A stretch of DNA of 64,000 bases from DASRDZ01 sp035569495 (lineage in GTDB: Bacteria > Chloroflexota > Dormibacteria > Aeolococcales > Aeolococcaceae): assembly GCA_035569495.1 (NCBI GenBank), contig DATMMX010000042.1, positions 16,168 through 80,167 of the forward strand, in the 5' to 3' direction. This document shows, one piece after another, positions 44,428 to 53,188 of this stretch. The position numbers and the translations under genes are program-made. The stretch's first letter is position 1; the number at the start of each line of letters is the position of its first letter. The notes beneath the pieces are model-generated. The model was not told the DNA's origin and searched no databases. It saw only the letters and a list, made by a program, of their open reading frames with translations.

Positions 44428-44871
44428 ATGAGCACCGACCAGTCCGATTCCCACGGCCACGTCATCGACACCGGCAAGGGCAGCTTCGACCTCAGCGACC
44501 TGGGCCTGGTGCTGCCGGGCATGGCCGAGATCATGCCGCTGATCGGTGCGCGGATCTGGAAGTGCTACTACGCGGGCAGGGCGCACAACAAGCCGCTCGC
44601 CGCCTTCCAGCTCAAGGAGGCGATCGGCCTGATGGAGAAGGGCGCCTTCATGCGCCCCAAGTACAGCGACAACGTCGACAAGTTCGTCGGCGAGGAGATG
44701 GCCGCGGTGAAGCGGGCCATCGACGCCGAGGACTGGGACGCCTTCGAGACCGCGTTCTCCGCCATGGTCGACTCGGCCAATGCGTACCACGAGATGTACG
44801 ACAAGGGCTACCTGCGCTGGCGGATCCCCGACGCGCCGCCGCCCGACCTCGACATGACGCCGCGCCGCTGA
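44428..44871 (+). CDS. Uncharacterised 147-residue protein
   Basis: No family is recognised. The protein looks helical and soluble: a short polar start, then LPGMAEIMPLIGARIWKCYY, KPLAAFQLKEAIGLMEKGAF, KFVGEEMAAVKRAIDAEDW and AYHEMYDKGYLRW, suggesting a four-helix bundle, ending in a Pro-rich tail. GGGAG lies five bases before the ATG at 44428. It is divergent from the ligase operon and shares its control region, so it is probably tied to the same pathway as a binding or accessory protein. Confidence 0.65.
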   Translation: MSTDQSDSHGHVIDTGKGSFDLSDLGLVLPGMAEIMPLIGARIWKCYYAGRAHNKPLAAFQLKEAIGLMEKGAFMRPKYSDNVDKFVGEEMAAVKRAIDAEDWDAFETAFSAMVDSANAYHEMYDKGYLRWRIPDAPPPDLDMTPRR

Positions 44872-44875
44872 GGGC

Positions 44876-45814
44876 TCAGTGCCCGGTGCGGCGCCGCCCG
44901 TTGGAGTTGGCCTTGCCATCCGCGGCGGCGGCGTCGCGCGCCCGCTGGCGCCGCGCCGGCGAGGTCTCGACCGCGGCCAGGCTGCGCTCGTCGTAGCCGC
45001 GGCGGGCGAGGAGTGCGGGCTCGTGCAACAGTCCCGCGTGCACGATCAGCCCGCGGCCGAGCAGCGCGTGGGTGGCCGGGCCCTGGTAGTGCTCGCGTGA
45101 TGCGACCTCGGCGGCGCGCGGGTCGCCGCTGACGATGGCGTCGAGGATGCGCTGGTGCTCGCCCAGGGTGATCTCGCGGGCCCGCTTCTCCAGCGCGGGA
45201 CCGAGCTGCGCGGTGCGGATGGCGAGCTGGTCGTCGTGGGCGCCCCAGATCCAGTCGAGGGCGCCGGCCATGAGGATCAGGCTCTCGTTTCCGCAGTGGT
45301 CGACCATCTGCTCGTGGAACAGCCGGGCCAGGCGGGCGAAGCGCTCGGCGTCGTCGATGGAGGCGCGGGCGGCCTCCTGGGTCTCGGTGAGCACCGGCAC
45401 GATGGTGCGGCGGCGGTCCTTGCGCTCGGCGCAGAACGCGGCGAAGAGCGGGTCGAGGCGGCGCAGGGCGAGCACCACGTCGTCGACGGTGACCCGGCGC
45501 GACTGCAGGACCAGCGCCGCGGTGTACGCGGTCTGCTCCGGCGTCGGGGCGTGGACGATGGCGCCGCCGACGTTGCCGCGCTGCACGGTCAGCAGCCCCT
45601 CGGTCTCGAGGATGCTCAGTGCCTCGCGCAGCGACGGCAGGCTGACGTTGAACTCCTCGAGCAGGTCCTCCTGCTTGGGCAGCGCGCCGCCGTCGCGCAG
45701 CGCGCCGGTGAGGATCTGGTCGCGCAGTGCCGAGGCCACCACCTGGGCCACGCGCGGACGGCGCACCTGACTACGCGGTCCCTGCCCGCCCTGTGCGTAC
45801 ATAGACCGAAACAT
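44876..45814 (-). CDS. GntR/FadR-family transcriptional regulator
   Basis: A 312-residue regulator with an N-terminal winged helix (VASALRDQILTGALRDGG, then FNVSLPSLREALSILETEG) and a C-terminal FCD-type effector domain. A basic tail of about 35 residues follows. It lies between the 147-residue gene and the divergent carboxymuconolactone-decarboxylase-family gene and may control the AT-rich promoters nearby. ATG at 45814 or 45802 may be used; neither has a clear ribosome site. Confidence 0.85.
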   Translation of the reverse strand: MFRSMYAQGGQGPRSQVRRPRVAQVVASALRDQILTGALRDGGALPKQEDLLEEFNVSLPSLREALSILETEGLLTVQRGNVGGAIVHAPTPEQTAYTAALVLQSRRVTVDDVVLALRRLDPLFAAFCAERKDRRRTIVPVLTETQEAARASIDDAERFARLARLFHEQMVDHCGNESLILMAGALDWIWGAHDDQLAIRTAQLGPALEKRAREITLGEHQRILDAIVSGDPRAAEVASREHYQGPATHALLGRGLIVHAGLLHEPALLARRGYDERSLAAVETSPARRQRARDAAAADGKANSNGRRRTGH

Positions 45815-45860
45815 TACCAGGGCCTCGTGGAATGCGGCCGGTTTTCCGCCCGCCCGGCTC

Positions 45861-45880
45861 CATCTATATATACTTTGCAC
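45861..45880. promoter_or_regulatory. Divergent AT-rich promoter
   Basis: TATACT (45869-45874) on the plus strand would start transcription about 55 bases before the ATG at 45938. The overlapping TATATA on the minus strand could serve the GntR gene. The TATACTTTG stretch resembles TATACTTGG upstream of the other luciferase-like gene (10662-10670). Confidence 0.45.
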
Positions 45881-45937
45881 CCTTGTTGGAGGACCGCGCG
45901 GCCCCGCGGGCGCCGGTCTGCTTGGAGGCAGGCGCGA

Positions 45938-46528
45938 ATGGCCGACGGCGAGCTCACCCGGCCGGCGGGACGCACCGCCCCGCTGACCCGCGACGACCTG
46001 CCGCTGAGCGGCCAGGCCGCCTTCGACCGCATCGCCGGCGACCGCGGCGAGGTTCCCTGGCTGTTCCGCTTCCTGCTGGAGTCGCCTGACCTGGCCTACC
46101 GCGTCTCCCACGTCGGCGACTTCCTGCGCGCCGGCTCCTCGATGCCCGACGACCTGCGCGAGATGCTCATCCTGGCGATGAGCCGCCACCTCGACTTCCA
46201 GCTGGAGTGGAGCTACCACGAGCAGATGGCCCGCGACGCGGGGGTGGACGCCGCGGTGGTCGACGCCCTGCGCGACGGCGGCGCGCCCGCCCTGGGCGAA
46301 CGCGAGCAGGCGTGTGTCGACCTGGCCATCGCGGCCTGCGACCGCACCGTCAGCGACGCCGTCTTCGACGCCGTGGCGCAGCGCTACGACGCGCGCTTCG
46401 CCGTCGAGGTGGTGGTCCTGGCCGCCTTTGTCGTGTTCATGCAGCTCCTCGTCGACGCCCTGCAGGTGCCGCTGCCCGAGGGTGTGGCCGAGCTGCTGCC
46501 CATCGCCGCCGGGAGGTCCGCGCAATGA
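45938..46528 (+). CDS. Carboxymuconolactone decarboxylase family protein
   Basis: A 196-residue all-helical protein of the AhpD/carboxymuconolactone decarboxylase family, with LREMLILAMSRHLDFQLEW and YHEQMARDAG. The CxxC of AhpD-type peroxidases is absent, so a decarboxylase or binding role is more likely. Its stop overlaps the luciferase-like gene as ATGA. The ATG at 45938 has GGAGG upstream. Confidence 0.8.
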   Translation: MADGELTRPAGRTAPLTRDDLPLSGQAAFDRIAGDRGEVPWLFRFLLESPDLAYRVSHVGDFLRAGSSMPDDLREMLILAMSRHLDFQLEWSYHEQMARDAGVDAAVVDALRDGGAPALGEREQACVDLAIAACDRTVSDAVFDAVAQRYDARFAVEVVVLAAFVVFMQLLVDALQVPLPEGVAELLPIAAGRSAQ

Positions 46529-47541
46529 GCGGCGTCCGCTTCGGCGTCGCCCGCCCGCCCCGGCTGAGCGACGACTTCGTGCCCTGGATCGAGCACGCCG
46601 AGAAGGTGGGCGCGTCGCTGTTCGGCTTCGGCGACTCGCAGACCATGTGGCCCGATCCCTACATCGGCCTGACCCTGGCCGCCGAGCACACCAGCAAGGC
46701 GCTGATCGGGCCGATGGTCACCACCCCGGTGACCCGGCATCCCACCACCGCGGCGTCGGCCATCGCGGCGGTGCAGCACCTCTCGCGCGGGCGCGCCTTC
46801 TTCGGCCTGGGGCCTGGCGATTCCGCCGCGTACAACATCGGCGTGCCCTCGGTGCGCATGGCCGAGTTCGAGGAGTACGCCACCTGCGTGCGCGACCTGT
46901 GCGCGCGCCACGAGGCCGTGTACCAGGGGCGCGAGCTGCGCATGAACTGGGACACCGACCCGGTGCCGCTGTGGGTCGCCGGCGACGGTCCGCGCATGCT
47001 GGAGCTGGGCGGGCGCATCGGCGACGGCGTCATCGTCGGCAACGGGGCCACACCCGAATTGGTGGCCTACGCGCGCTCGCACATCGCCGCCGGGGCCGCG
47101 CAGTCGGGGCGCAGCATCGACGACATCGAGATCTGGTACATGGCGCGCGTCCACGTCACCGACACCGTGGAGCGCGGAATCGAGGACCTCGGCTTCTACC
47201 TGGCCAGCTACGCCAACGTGCGCTACCGCCGGGCCATGCACGACAAGGGCGTCACCGTCACCGACGACATCGCCGAGAAGCTGCGCGCCTTCCGCGACGC
47301 CTTCGACGGCCGCCAGGCCTACGACCCGGGCAACCGCCACAACCTCGACCTGCTCGACAGCCTGGGGCTGACGCGGTGGCTCGCCGACCAGTTCCTGGTC
47401 ACCGGCCCGCTCGACCTGGTGGTGGAGCGGGTGCGCGCCCTGGTCGACGCCGGCGCGCGCAACATCGTCATCCCCCAGATGCTGCCCGACCCCATCGCCA
47501 CCACCACCCGGCTCGGGCCGGTGATCGCCGCGGTGGCCTGA
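46525..47541 (+). CDS. Luciferase-like (LLM) flavin/F420-dependent oxidoreductase
   Basis: A 338-residue luciferase-like enzyme. VTRHPTTAASAIAAVQHLS, GRAFFGLGPGDSAAYN and VPLWVAGDGPRMLELGG resemble F420-dependent (Mer-like) members. It is only distantly related to the enzyme at 10675-11604. Coupling to the carboxymuconolactone-decarboxylase-family gene suggests consecutive steps. The substrate is unknown. Confidence 0.85.
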   Translation: MSGVRFGVARPPRLSDDFVPWIEHAEKVGASLFGFGDSQTMWPDPYIGLTLAAEHTSKALIGPMVTTPVTRHPTTAASAIAAVQHLSRGRAFFGLGPGDSAAYNIGVPSVRMAEFEEYATCVRDLCARHEAVYQGRELRMNWDTDPVPLWVAGDGPRMLELGGRIGDGVIVGNGATPELVAYARSHIAAGAAQSGRSIDDIEIWYMARVHVTDTVERGIEDLGFYLASYANVRYRRAMHDKGVTVTDDIAEKLRAFRDAFDGRQAYDPGNRHNLDLLDSLGLTRWLADQFLVTGPLDLVVERVRALVDAGARNIVIPQMLPDPIATTTRLGPVIAAVA

Positions 47542-47563
47542 GCGGGACCGCGGCGCACCGGCG

Positions 47564-48712
47564 TCAGAGGCCGAGGTCGCGGCCGATGATCTCCTTCATG
47601 ATCTCGTTGGAGCCGGCCCAGATCCTGGTCACGCGCGCGTCCATCCAGGCGCGGGCGACGCGGTACTCGCGCATGTAGCCGTAGCCGCCGTAGAGCTGCA
47701 CGCAGCCGTCGAGCACCTCGTTCTGCACCCGCGCCGACCACAGCTTGGCCTTGGCCGCGTCGATCGCGGTCAGCTCGCCGTCCGCATGCGCGGCGATGCA
47801 ATCATCGATGTACGCCTGGGTGACGTCGAGCTGGGTGACCAGCTCGGCGAGCAGGAACTTGTTGTGCTGGAAGGCGCCGATGGGCTGGCCGAAGGCGCTG
47901 CGCTCCTTGGCGTACAGCACCGTCTCGGCGAGGATCTGCGCCGCGTGGGCCACGTTGGCGATGGCGGCGTTGAGGCGCTCGCGGGGCAGCCGCTGCATCA
48001 TGTGCGCGAACCCGCGATCGCACTCGCCGAGCACGCTGTCCTCGGGGAGGTGCACGTCGTTGAAGAACAGCTCGGCGGTGTCGGCCTCGGGCTGGCCCAC
48101 CTTGTCCAGCTTGCGGCCGCGCTCGAAGCCCGGCGTGCCCGACTCCACGGCGAAGAGCGTGATCCCCTTCGACCGCGTGCCCGGCGTGGTGCGCGCCGCG
48201 ACCACCACCAGGTCGGCTGCGAACCCGTTGGTGATGAAGGTCTTGGCGCCGTTGAGGATCCAGCCGCCGTCCGCGGTGCGCGTCGCCGTGGTGCGCAGCG
48301 CCGCCAGGTCGGAGCCGGCCGACGGCTCGGTCATGGCGATGGCGGTGACCAGCTCGCCGCTGCAGAACCGCGGCAGCCAGCGCTGCTTCTGCGCCGCCGT
48401 GCCCAGCTCGACGAGGTACGGCGCGACGATGTCGTAGTGGATGCCCATGCACGACGCGTAGGCCATGGCGACGCGGGCCAGCTCCTCGGTGAACACCGCG
48501 CTGAAGCGGTAGTCGACGCCACCGCTGCCGCCGTACTCCTCGGGCACGTCGAAGCCGAGCAGTCCCTGCCGCCCCGCCTCGAGCCAAACGTCGCGCGCGA
48601 TGCCGCGGTGCTCGCGCGCGCTGTCGTGCGACGGTTCGATGGTGCGCGCCACGAAGGCGCGAACACTCTCGCGGAATGCGTCGTGGTCGGGGCCGTAGAG
48701 CGTGCGCCTCAT
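47564..48712 (-). CDS. Acyl-CoA dehydrogenase
   Basis: A 382-residue acyl-CoA dehydrogenase with all landmarks: MTEPSAGSDLAALRTTA, NGAKTFITNGFAAD, and the C-terminal GGYGYMREYRVARAWMDAR loop with the catalytic Glu, then IWAGSNEIMKEIIGRDL. It resembles long-chain or citronellyl-CoA-type enzymes. It is monocistronic, convergent with the luciferase-like gene and divergent from a stress protein. Confidence 0.9.
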   Translation of the reverse strand: MRRTLYGPDHDAFRESVRAFVARTIEPSHDSAREHRGIARDVWLEAGRQGLLGFDVPEEYGGSGGVDYRFSAVFTEELARVAMAYASCMGIHYDIVAPYLVELGTAAQKQRWLPRFCSGELVTAIAMTEPSAGSDLAALRTTATRTADGGWILNGAKTFITNGFAADLVVVAARTTPGTRSKGITLFAVESGTPGFERGRKLDKVGQPEADTAELFFNDVHLPEDSVLGECDRGFAHMMQRLPRERLNAAIANVAHAAQILAETVLYAKERSAFGQPIGAFQHNKFLLAELVTQLDVTQAYIDDCIAAHADGELTAIDAAKAKLWSARVQNEVLDGCVQLYGGYGYMREYRVARAWMDARVTRIWAGSNEIMKEIIGRDLGL

Positions 48713-48769
48713 CGCCGCCCGAGCGTAGCATCGCTCTCTGCACGCCCGCGTCCATGCAGGAGAACCGCG

Positions 48770-49225
48770 TTGTTCCACAGCATCCTGGTCGGAGTCGACG
48801 GATCAGCCCACGCGCAGCGCGCGGTCCGCGAGGCCGCCGACATCGCGGCCTCCGAGCATGCGTCGCTCACCCTGCTCGCCGCCTACAGCTCGCTGCTGCC
48901 GTGGTCGGCCGCGATCGTCCCCGCCGGCGTCACCCAGGCGACGATGGAGGAGATCGCCAGCGCCGCGCGCGGCGACGCGCAGTCAGCGCTCGAAGGCGCT
49001 GCGGCGCTGGTGCCCGCCGGAGTGGAGGTGCGCGCGCTGTCCGTCGACGGCGTTGCCGGAGAGGCCATCCTCGACGAGGCGCACCGGGGCGGATACGACC
49101 TGGTGGTGGTGGGCTCGCGCGGGCGCGGCGACGTGGCGTCGATCCTGCTCGGCAGCGTCAGCCACCGGGTGGTGCACGAGAGTCGCGTCCCGGTGCTCGT
49201 GGTTCACGTCCCCAGCGAGGGCTGA
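48770..49225 (+). CDS. Universal stress protein (UspA family)
   Basis: A 151-residue single-domain UspA protein. It starts with SILVGVDGSAHAQRAV and carries the ATP-binding signature GSRGRGDVASILLGSVSH. The start is TTG at 48770, seven bases after AGGAG; larger frames upstream overlap the divergent dehydrogenase and are rejected. It may bind ATP and aid survival under stress. Confidence 0.87.
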   Translation: MFHSILVGVDGSAHAQRAVREAADIAASEHASLTLLAAYSSLLPWSAAIVPAGVTQATMEEIASAARGDAQSALEGAAALVPAGVEVRALSVDGVAGEAILDEAHRGGYDLVVVGSRGRGDVASILLGSVSHRVVHESRVPVLVVHVPSEG

Positions 49226-49266
49226 CGGCTGGACACCCCTGACCGCTTCTGCTAGCGTCGCCATCG

Positions 49267-49623
49267 ATGAATGGTAAGTCCGCGCGCACGGTTAGGCGGC
49301 CTTTACCATGGACGGAGGCGGAGGAGGCGCTCCTCGACGCCCTCGGCGACCGCACCCGGCGGCAGATCCTGCAGCGCCTCCGCGACGGCCCCAAGCCGGT
49401 GGTCGAGATCGCCAGCGGGCTGTCCGTGTCGCGCCCGGCGGTGAGCCAGCACCTCAAGGTTTTGAAGGATGCCGGCCTGGTCACCGACCGCGCCGAGGGC
49501 ACCCGCCGCATCTACGCCGTCGACCCCGACGCGCTGGCGACACTGCGGGGGTTCCTGGAGAGCTTCTGGCGCGACGCCCTGTCCCGCTTCAAGGACGCCG
49601 CCGAGCGACCCGCGCGGCCCTAG
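49267..49623 (+). CDS. ArsR-family winged-helix regulator
   Basis: A 118-residue ArsR-type repressor. The helices EALLDALGDRTRRQILQRL and SVSRPAVSQHLKVLKDAGL form the winged helix. No metal-binding cysteines are seen, so it belongs to the non-metal-sensing group. Its TAG stop overlaps the convergent FkbM-type gene's stop within one CTAG. An inverted repeat across its own start (49271-49309) may be an operator. Confidence 0.87.
   Translation: MNGKSARTVRRPLPWTEAEEALLDALGDRTRRQILQRLRDGPKPVVEIASGLSVSRPAVSQHLKVLKDAGLVTDRAEGTRRIYAVDPDALATLRGFLESFWRDALSRFKDAAERPARP
49271..49309. promoter_or_regulatory. Inverted repeat at the ArsR gene start
   Basis: ATGGTAA (49271-49277) and TTACCAT (49303-49309) are perfect inverted copies 25 bases apart, inside the first codons of the ArsR gene. 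ArsR proteins bind inverted repeats near their own promoters, so this could be an autoregulatory site. The long spacing makes it tentative. Confidence 0.3.
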
Positions 49624-50546
49624 CCGCCCTGTGCGGCGCGCGATGCGGCCAGGGCGGCGTCGCGTTCCCTGATCTGCGCGAGCAGTCGGTCCACGTAGAC
49701 GCGCACCTCGTCGATGTGACCGTCCTTGGCGCGCACCTCGGCTTCGAGATGCTCGATGTAGGCGAGGAGCTCCTCGACGCGTGCGGCGTGTGCTTCCAGC
49801 GCGCGCGCCTGGTTGTGCACGTGGTCCGCAAGGGTGGTGATGTGGGCGCGAAGCTGGTGCTCCGCAAACGGCTCGGCATGGTCGAACCAGTTCGGCGGCA
49901 CCGCAAGGCGCGGGATCAGCTCGCGCGCTTCGCCGGCGACGTAGAAGCGGTTGACTCCGTCGAACCAGGCGAAGACGTACCCGGCATCGATCAGGATGGG
50001 CTCCCAGGGCTCGTGGCAGGGCTCGCCGCTGCCGGGAACCGTCGCCTCGACGACGACGATGCGCGGGCGCCAGCGCGCGAAGTCCGCGCCCGAGAGCACG
50101 TCGCGCTCGTGGCCTTCCACGTCGACCTTGAGGAAGTCGATGTCACCGCGAACGTGCTCGGCGCAGATGGCGGCGAGGGTGGTCGTCTCCACGGTGCGCT
50201 CGGTGTCCGGCAGTCCGTCGCGCCGATGCCGGGCGGCGAGCTCGGGCGACAGCGTCGACCATCCCCACTGTTCGCCGAAGTCGTAGAGCACGGAACGTCC
50301 GACCGATGCGCCAACAGCCACGCCGAGGTTGACGTCCTCCGGTCGCTCTGCCCGCAGCGCGGCGAGCTGGCTCGGCAGTGGCTCGATGTTGATGCCGCGC
50401 CAGCCGTGGTCGTAGAAGTGACGGGTGACGCTGTCGACGCTGGGTGACCCGGCGCCCACGTCGATGTAGACGCCGCGCGGATCGGGGCCGAGAGCGCGGG
50501 CGATGACGATGTCCTCGCCGTTCTGCGCGTAGGAGATCATGGCCAT
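49620..50546 (-). CDS. FkbM-family methyltransferase with coiled-coil tail
   Basis: A 308-residue protein. Residues 1-235 form a FkbM-type SAM methyltransferase (YAQNGEDIVIARAL, YIDVGAGSPSVDS, FLKVDVEGHE). The last 70 residues form a coiled coil with AYIEHLEAEVRAKDGHIDEV, resembling the tails of its neighbours. It probably O-methylates a sugar in a surface glycan. It is the last gene of the glycan operon and begins one base after the upstream stop. Confidence 0.87.
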   Translation of the reverse strand: MAMISYAQNGEDIVIARALGPDPRGVYIDVGAGSPSVDSVTRHFYDHGWRGINIEPLPSQLAALRAERPEDVNLGVAVGASVGRSVLYDFGEQWGWSTLSPELAARHRRDGLPDTERTVETTTLAAICAEHVRGDIDFLKVDVEGHERDVLSGADFARWRPRIVVVEATVPGSGEPCHEPWEPILIDAGYVFAWFDGVNRFYVAGEARELIPRLAVPPNWFDHAEPFAEHQLRAHITTLADHVHNQARALEAHAARVEELLAYIEHLEAEVRAKDGHIDEVRVYVDRLLAQIRERDAALAASRAAQGG

Positions 50547-50547
50547 C

Positions 50548-51600
50548 TCAGCAGGCGGGCTGGAGCAGCGCGTCGACCACCCGGTCCCAGGTCATCGGCG
50601 CCATCAGCGCGTGGCCGGCGGCGCCGAGCGCACGGCAACGCGCGTCGTCGAAGAACGCGGCGTCGATGGCGCGCGCCACCGCGGACGCGTCGTTCTCGAC
50701 CACCCAACCGGTCAGGCCGTCGCTGACGAACTCCAGCACTCCACCGGAGTCGCGCAGGCTGATCACCGGCTTGCCCGCGGCGAGCGCCTCCATGGCGACC
50801 AGCCCCAGGTCCTCGTCGAGCGGTCCGTAGAACACCACCCTGGCGACGCTGTACAGGCGGCGCAGCTCGCCGTCGTCCACCCAGCCCGCGAGCCGGACTC
50901 GATCGCTCAGGCCGGCATTGTCGATGCGCGCCTGCAGCGCGTCGCGATCGACGCCGGTGCCGACGATGACGCAGCGCGCCGGGGCCTCGACGTGCTGCAT
51001 GGCGTCGATGAGCAGGTCGTGGCGCTTCAGCCCGTCGAGGCGGCCGACCGAGAGCACGATGTCGCCGAATTCGTTCGACGGCTCGCGAATCAGCGGGGGC
51101 GGCGGATGCAGCGGAGTCGCCGCAAGACCGTTGTACCGGCGCAGCCGGTCGCTGACGTTGGCGGAGATGCTGTAGATCGCCGCCGACTCTCCGATGGCGG
51201 CGCTGTCGGACTGGGTGAGCGCCGCCCGCCACTGCGCGTCGCGCAGCCATTCGGCGTCCGCCCAGCCGGTCTCGTTGAGGTCGTACGCCTGCCGGTACTG
51301 GGCGACCAGCCAGGTCACCTTGCAGGGATGGCGCACGAAATACGAGGGGAAGCCGGTGGCGATGACCATGTCGAAGCCGTGGTCTCCCCACGGCTGCAGG
51401 TCGGCGAGACGCCAGGCCACCGCGCCGCGAAGCACGGCGGCGCGGGAATACGGCGTGTAGGGCAGACGCACCAGGTCGGCGGCGTGTCCGCGGCGGCGCA
51501 GCTCACGCCACAGGTCCTGGGTGAGTCGCTCCATGCCACCGCTGGCCAGCGGCACGTGCGGTGCGCAAACGGCAACGCGCAGGGGCTGTCGCGAGCTCAC
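50548..51600 (-). CDS. Glycosyltransferase family 4 (GT-B fold)
   Basis: A 350-residue GT-B glycosyltransferase. The N-terminus has VAVCAPHVPLASGGMERL, and the C-terminal donor-binding half has LSVGRLDGLKRHDLLIDAM and GPLDEDLGLVAMEALAAGKP. It would transfer a sugar from a nucleotide donor onto the growing glycan. The GTG start overlaps the methyltransferase stop as GTGA. Confidence 0.9.
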   Translation of the reverse strand: MSSRQPLRVAVCAPHVPLASGGMERLTQDLWRELRRRGHAADLVRLPYTPYSRAAVLRGAVAWRLADLQPWGDHGFDMVIATGFPSYFVRHPCKVTWLVAQYRQAYDLNETGWADAEWLRDAQWRAALTQSDSAAIGESAAIYSISANVSDRLRRYNGLAATPLHPPPPLIREPSNEFGDIVLSVGRLDGLKRHDLLIDAMQHVEAPARCVIVGTGVDRDALQARIDNAGLSDRVRLAGWVDDGELRRLYSVARVVFYGPLDEDLGLVAMEALAAGKPVISLRDSGGVLEFVSDGLTGWVVENDASAVARAIDAAFFDDARCRALGAAGHALMAPMTWDRVVDALLQPAC

Positions 51601-52760
51601 GACGTGGTGCCCTCCGCCGCGCGCACCCGCTGCTCCAGGCCGGCGATGTAGCCCTCCTTGGCGGCGAGCTCCTGCTCCAGGTGACGCACGTAGGCGGTGA
51701 CACCGTCGGTGTGGCGGTCGCGGCGCTCGATCTCGGTGAGCAGGTGGTCGGCGTAGTCACGCAGGTCGCTGAGGGCTCGCCGCTGCTGCTCCAGCTCGCG
51801 CGCGCCGCCCACACCGGTGAGCAGACCGGCGGAGAGGACGGCATCGTCGCGGCTGACGGCCAGCAGCGGTGCCAGGACGGGGTCCTCGGCGAGTGCACCG
51901 GCGGCGGCGACCCGCGGCACCGGTGGCGACGGGGCCGCGGCTCGATGTGCGGCGATGCGCTCTGCGTTCTGCGCGGGCGTCATGTGCCAGCCGGACCGTT
52001 GCGACGCGGGCCGCGGACGTGCCCGGATGGTGCGCATGTGCAGATCCTGGTGCGGGAGGAGGTACGGCGGCATCGGCTCGCAGTCGGTGAAGCCCGCGTA
52101 CTCCATCATCTCCATCAGGGCTGCGGTGGTGAAGCGCCAGTAGGTGCACGCCTCGCCCGCCTCCTCCTCGGCGGCGCGGGCACCGAAGCTGAGCAGCGGC
52201 AGCGCGGGCGCCAGCCTCTCGAGCTCGGTGTCGAGCCAGACCTCGACCACGGCCAGCTCCCTGGTCACGGATCGGATCGCCGCGAGCGCGCGCAGCGGGC
52301 TCTGCAGGTGGAGCAACAGCGACCCGCAGACGACGACGTCGAAAACGCCGACGTTGTTCGGCGACAGGTCGTAGACGCTGGAGGTGTGGTACTCGACGGC
52401 GGAGCCGCGCATGCGCCGGGCCAGCTCGAACCGCGCTCGGTGGTCGTCCATCGGGTCGGGTGTGACCGGGCGCTTGAACTGCGGCAGCCAGTCCCAGTCC
52501 ACCGAGCTGGCCACGTCGACGGCGACCACGCGCTCGGCGCCGCGCGCCTCCATCTCGAAGGCGTAGTAGCCGTTGGCCGTACCGACGTCGAGCGCGGTGC
52601 GCCCGGCCAGGTCGTCGGGGATGCCGGTGGCGTGGACGACGCCGCGGTGGTCGAAGATGCCGCGTGTGACCAGCCCGTCGCCGAGCTCGATGGTGTGGTA
52701 CCAGCCGTCGAGCCGCGGATCGTCGACGTCGCCGATGGGATCGTCGTTCTTGTCGATCAT
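51597..52760 (-). CDS. SAM methyltransferase (CmoB/DUF1698-like) with coiled-coil tail
   Basis: A 387-residue protein. DGWYHTIELGDGLVTRG and ALDVGTANGYYAFEMEARGA (residues 56-75) match the DUF1698/CmoB-like SAM methyltransferases that occur in surface-glycan clusters. A Pro/Ala linker leads to a coiled coil at about 330-385 with AYVRHLEQELAAKEGYIAGL. The ATG at 52760 overlaps the upstream stop as ATGA. Confidence 0.85.
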   Translation of the reverse strand: MIDKNDDPIGDVDDPRLDGWYHTIELGDGLVTRGIFDHRGVVHATGIPDDLAGRTALDVGTANGYYAFEMEARGAERVVAVDVASSVDWDWLPQFKRPVTPDPMDDHRARFELARRMRGSAVEYHTSSVYDLSPNNVGVFDVVVCGSLLLHLQSPLRALAAIRSVTRELAVVEVWLDTELERLAPALPLLSFGARAAEEEAGEACTYWRFTTAALMEMMEYAGFTDCEPMPPYLLPHQDLHMRTIRARPRPASQRSGWHMTPAQNAERIAAHRAAAPSPPVPRVAAAGALAEDPVLAPLLAVSRDDAVLSAGLLTGVGGARELEQQRRALSDLRDYADHLLTEIERRDRHTDGVTAYVRHLEQELAAKEGYIAGLEQRVRAAEGTTS

Positions 52761-53188
52761 GGCGGAAACCGCCGCGCCCGGAGCACCGCGACCGCGCGGC
52801 GCAGGGCGCGGTGCAGCAGGGGGATCCGGCGCAGGCGCGCGTCGGCCATGTCGGCGATGCGGTAGCGGGTCATGCCCAGCCGCGCCACGGTGTCGGAGTG
52901 GACACGGCGCAGCGCCTGCAGCTCGGCCTCGGCTGCTCCAGCGCGCGCCTGCAGAGCGGCGAGGTCGCCATTGCGCCGCCTCAGCTCAGCCTCCAGCGAG
53001 TCGGCGTAGCCCTGCTTGGCCGCCAGCTCGGCGAGCAGGTGGTCGACGTACGCCTCGACCTCGGACCGTCGCCCCGGCTCGACGGCCGGCGATGAGCCCT
53101 TCGCGCGGCGTCGCGCCTCGAAGTGCAGGCCGGGTGGCGCCACCGGGAGCTCCTCGTCGCCGCGCAAGTCCTCGGACACCTCAGCCAC
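52757..53188 (-). CDS. Small coiled-coil protein of the glycan operon
   Basis: A 143-residue protein with no enzyme domain. The middle is a coiled coil containing AYVDHLLAELAAKQGYADSL; the C-terminus is a basic tail, TRYRIADMADARLRRIPLL, then HRALRRAV. Both parts resemble tails of the neighbouring methyltransferases. It may be a free-standing version of their assembly or membrane-binding module. The GTG at 53188 overlaps the upstream gene by eight bases. Confidence 0.65.
   Translation of the reverse strand: MAEVSEDLRGDEELPVAPPGLHFEARRRAKGSSPAVEPGRRSEVEAYVDHLLAELAAKQGYADSLEAELRRRNGDLAALQARAGAAEAELQALRRVHSDTVARLGMTRYRIADMADARLRRIPLLHRALRRAVAVLRARRFPP

Noticed and set aside
45801..46030. Coding extension upstream of the carboxymuconolactone-decarboxylase-family gene
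   Set aside because: The frame is open but crosses the AT-rich promoter and the GntR gene; ATG at 45938 has a ribosome site.
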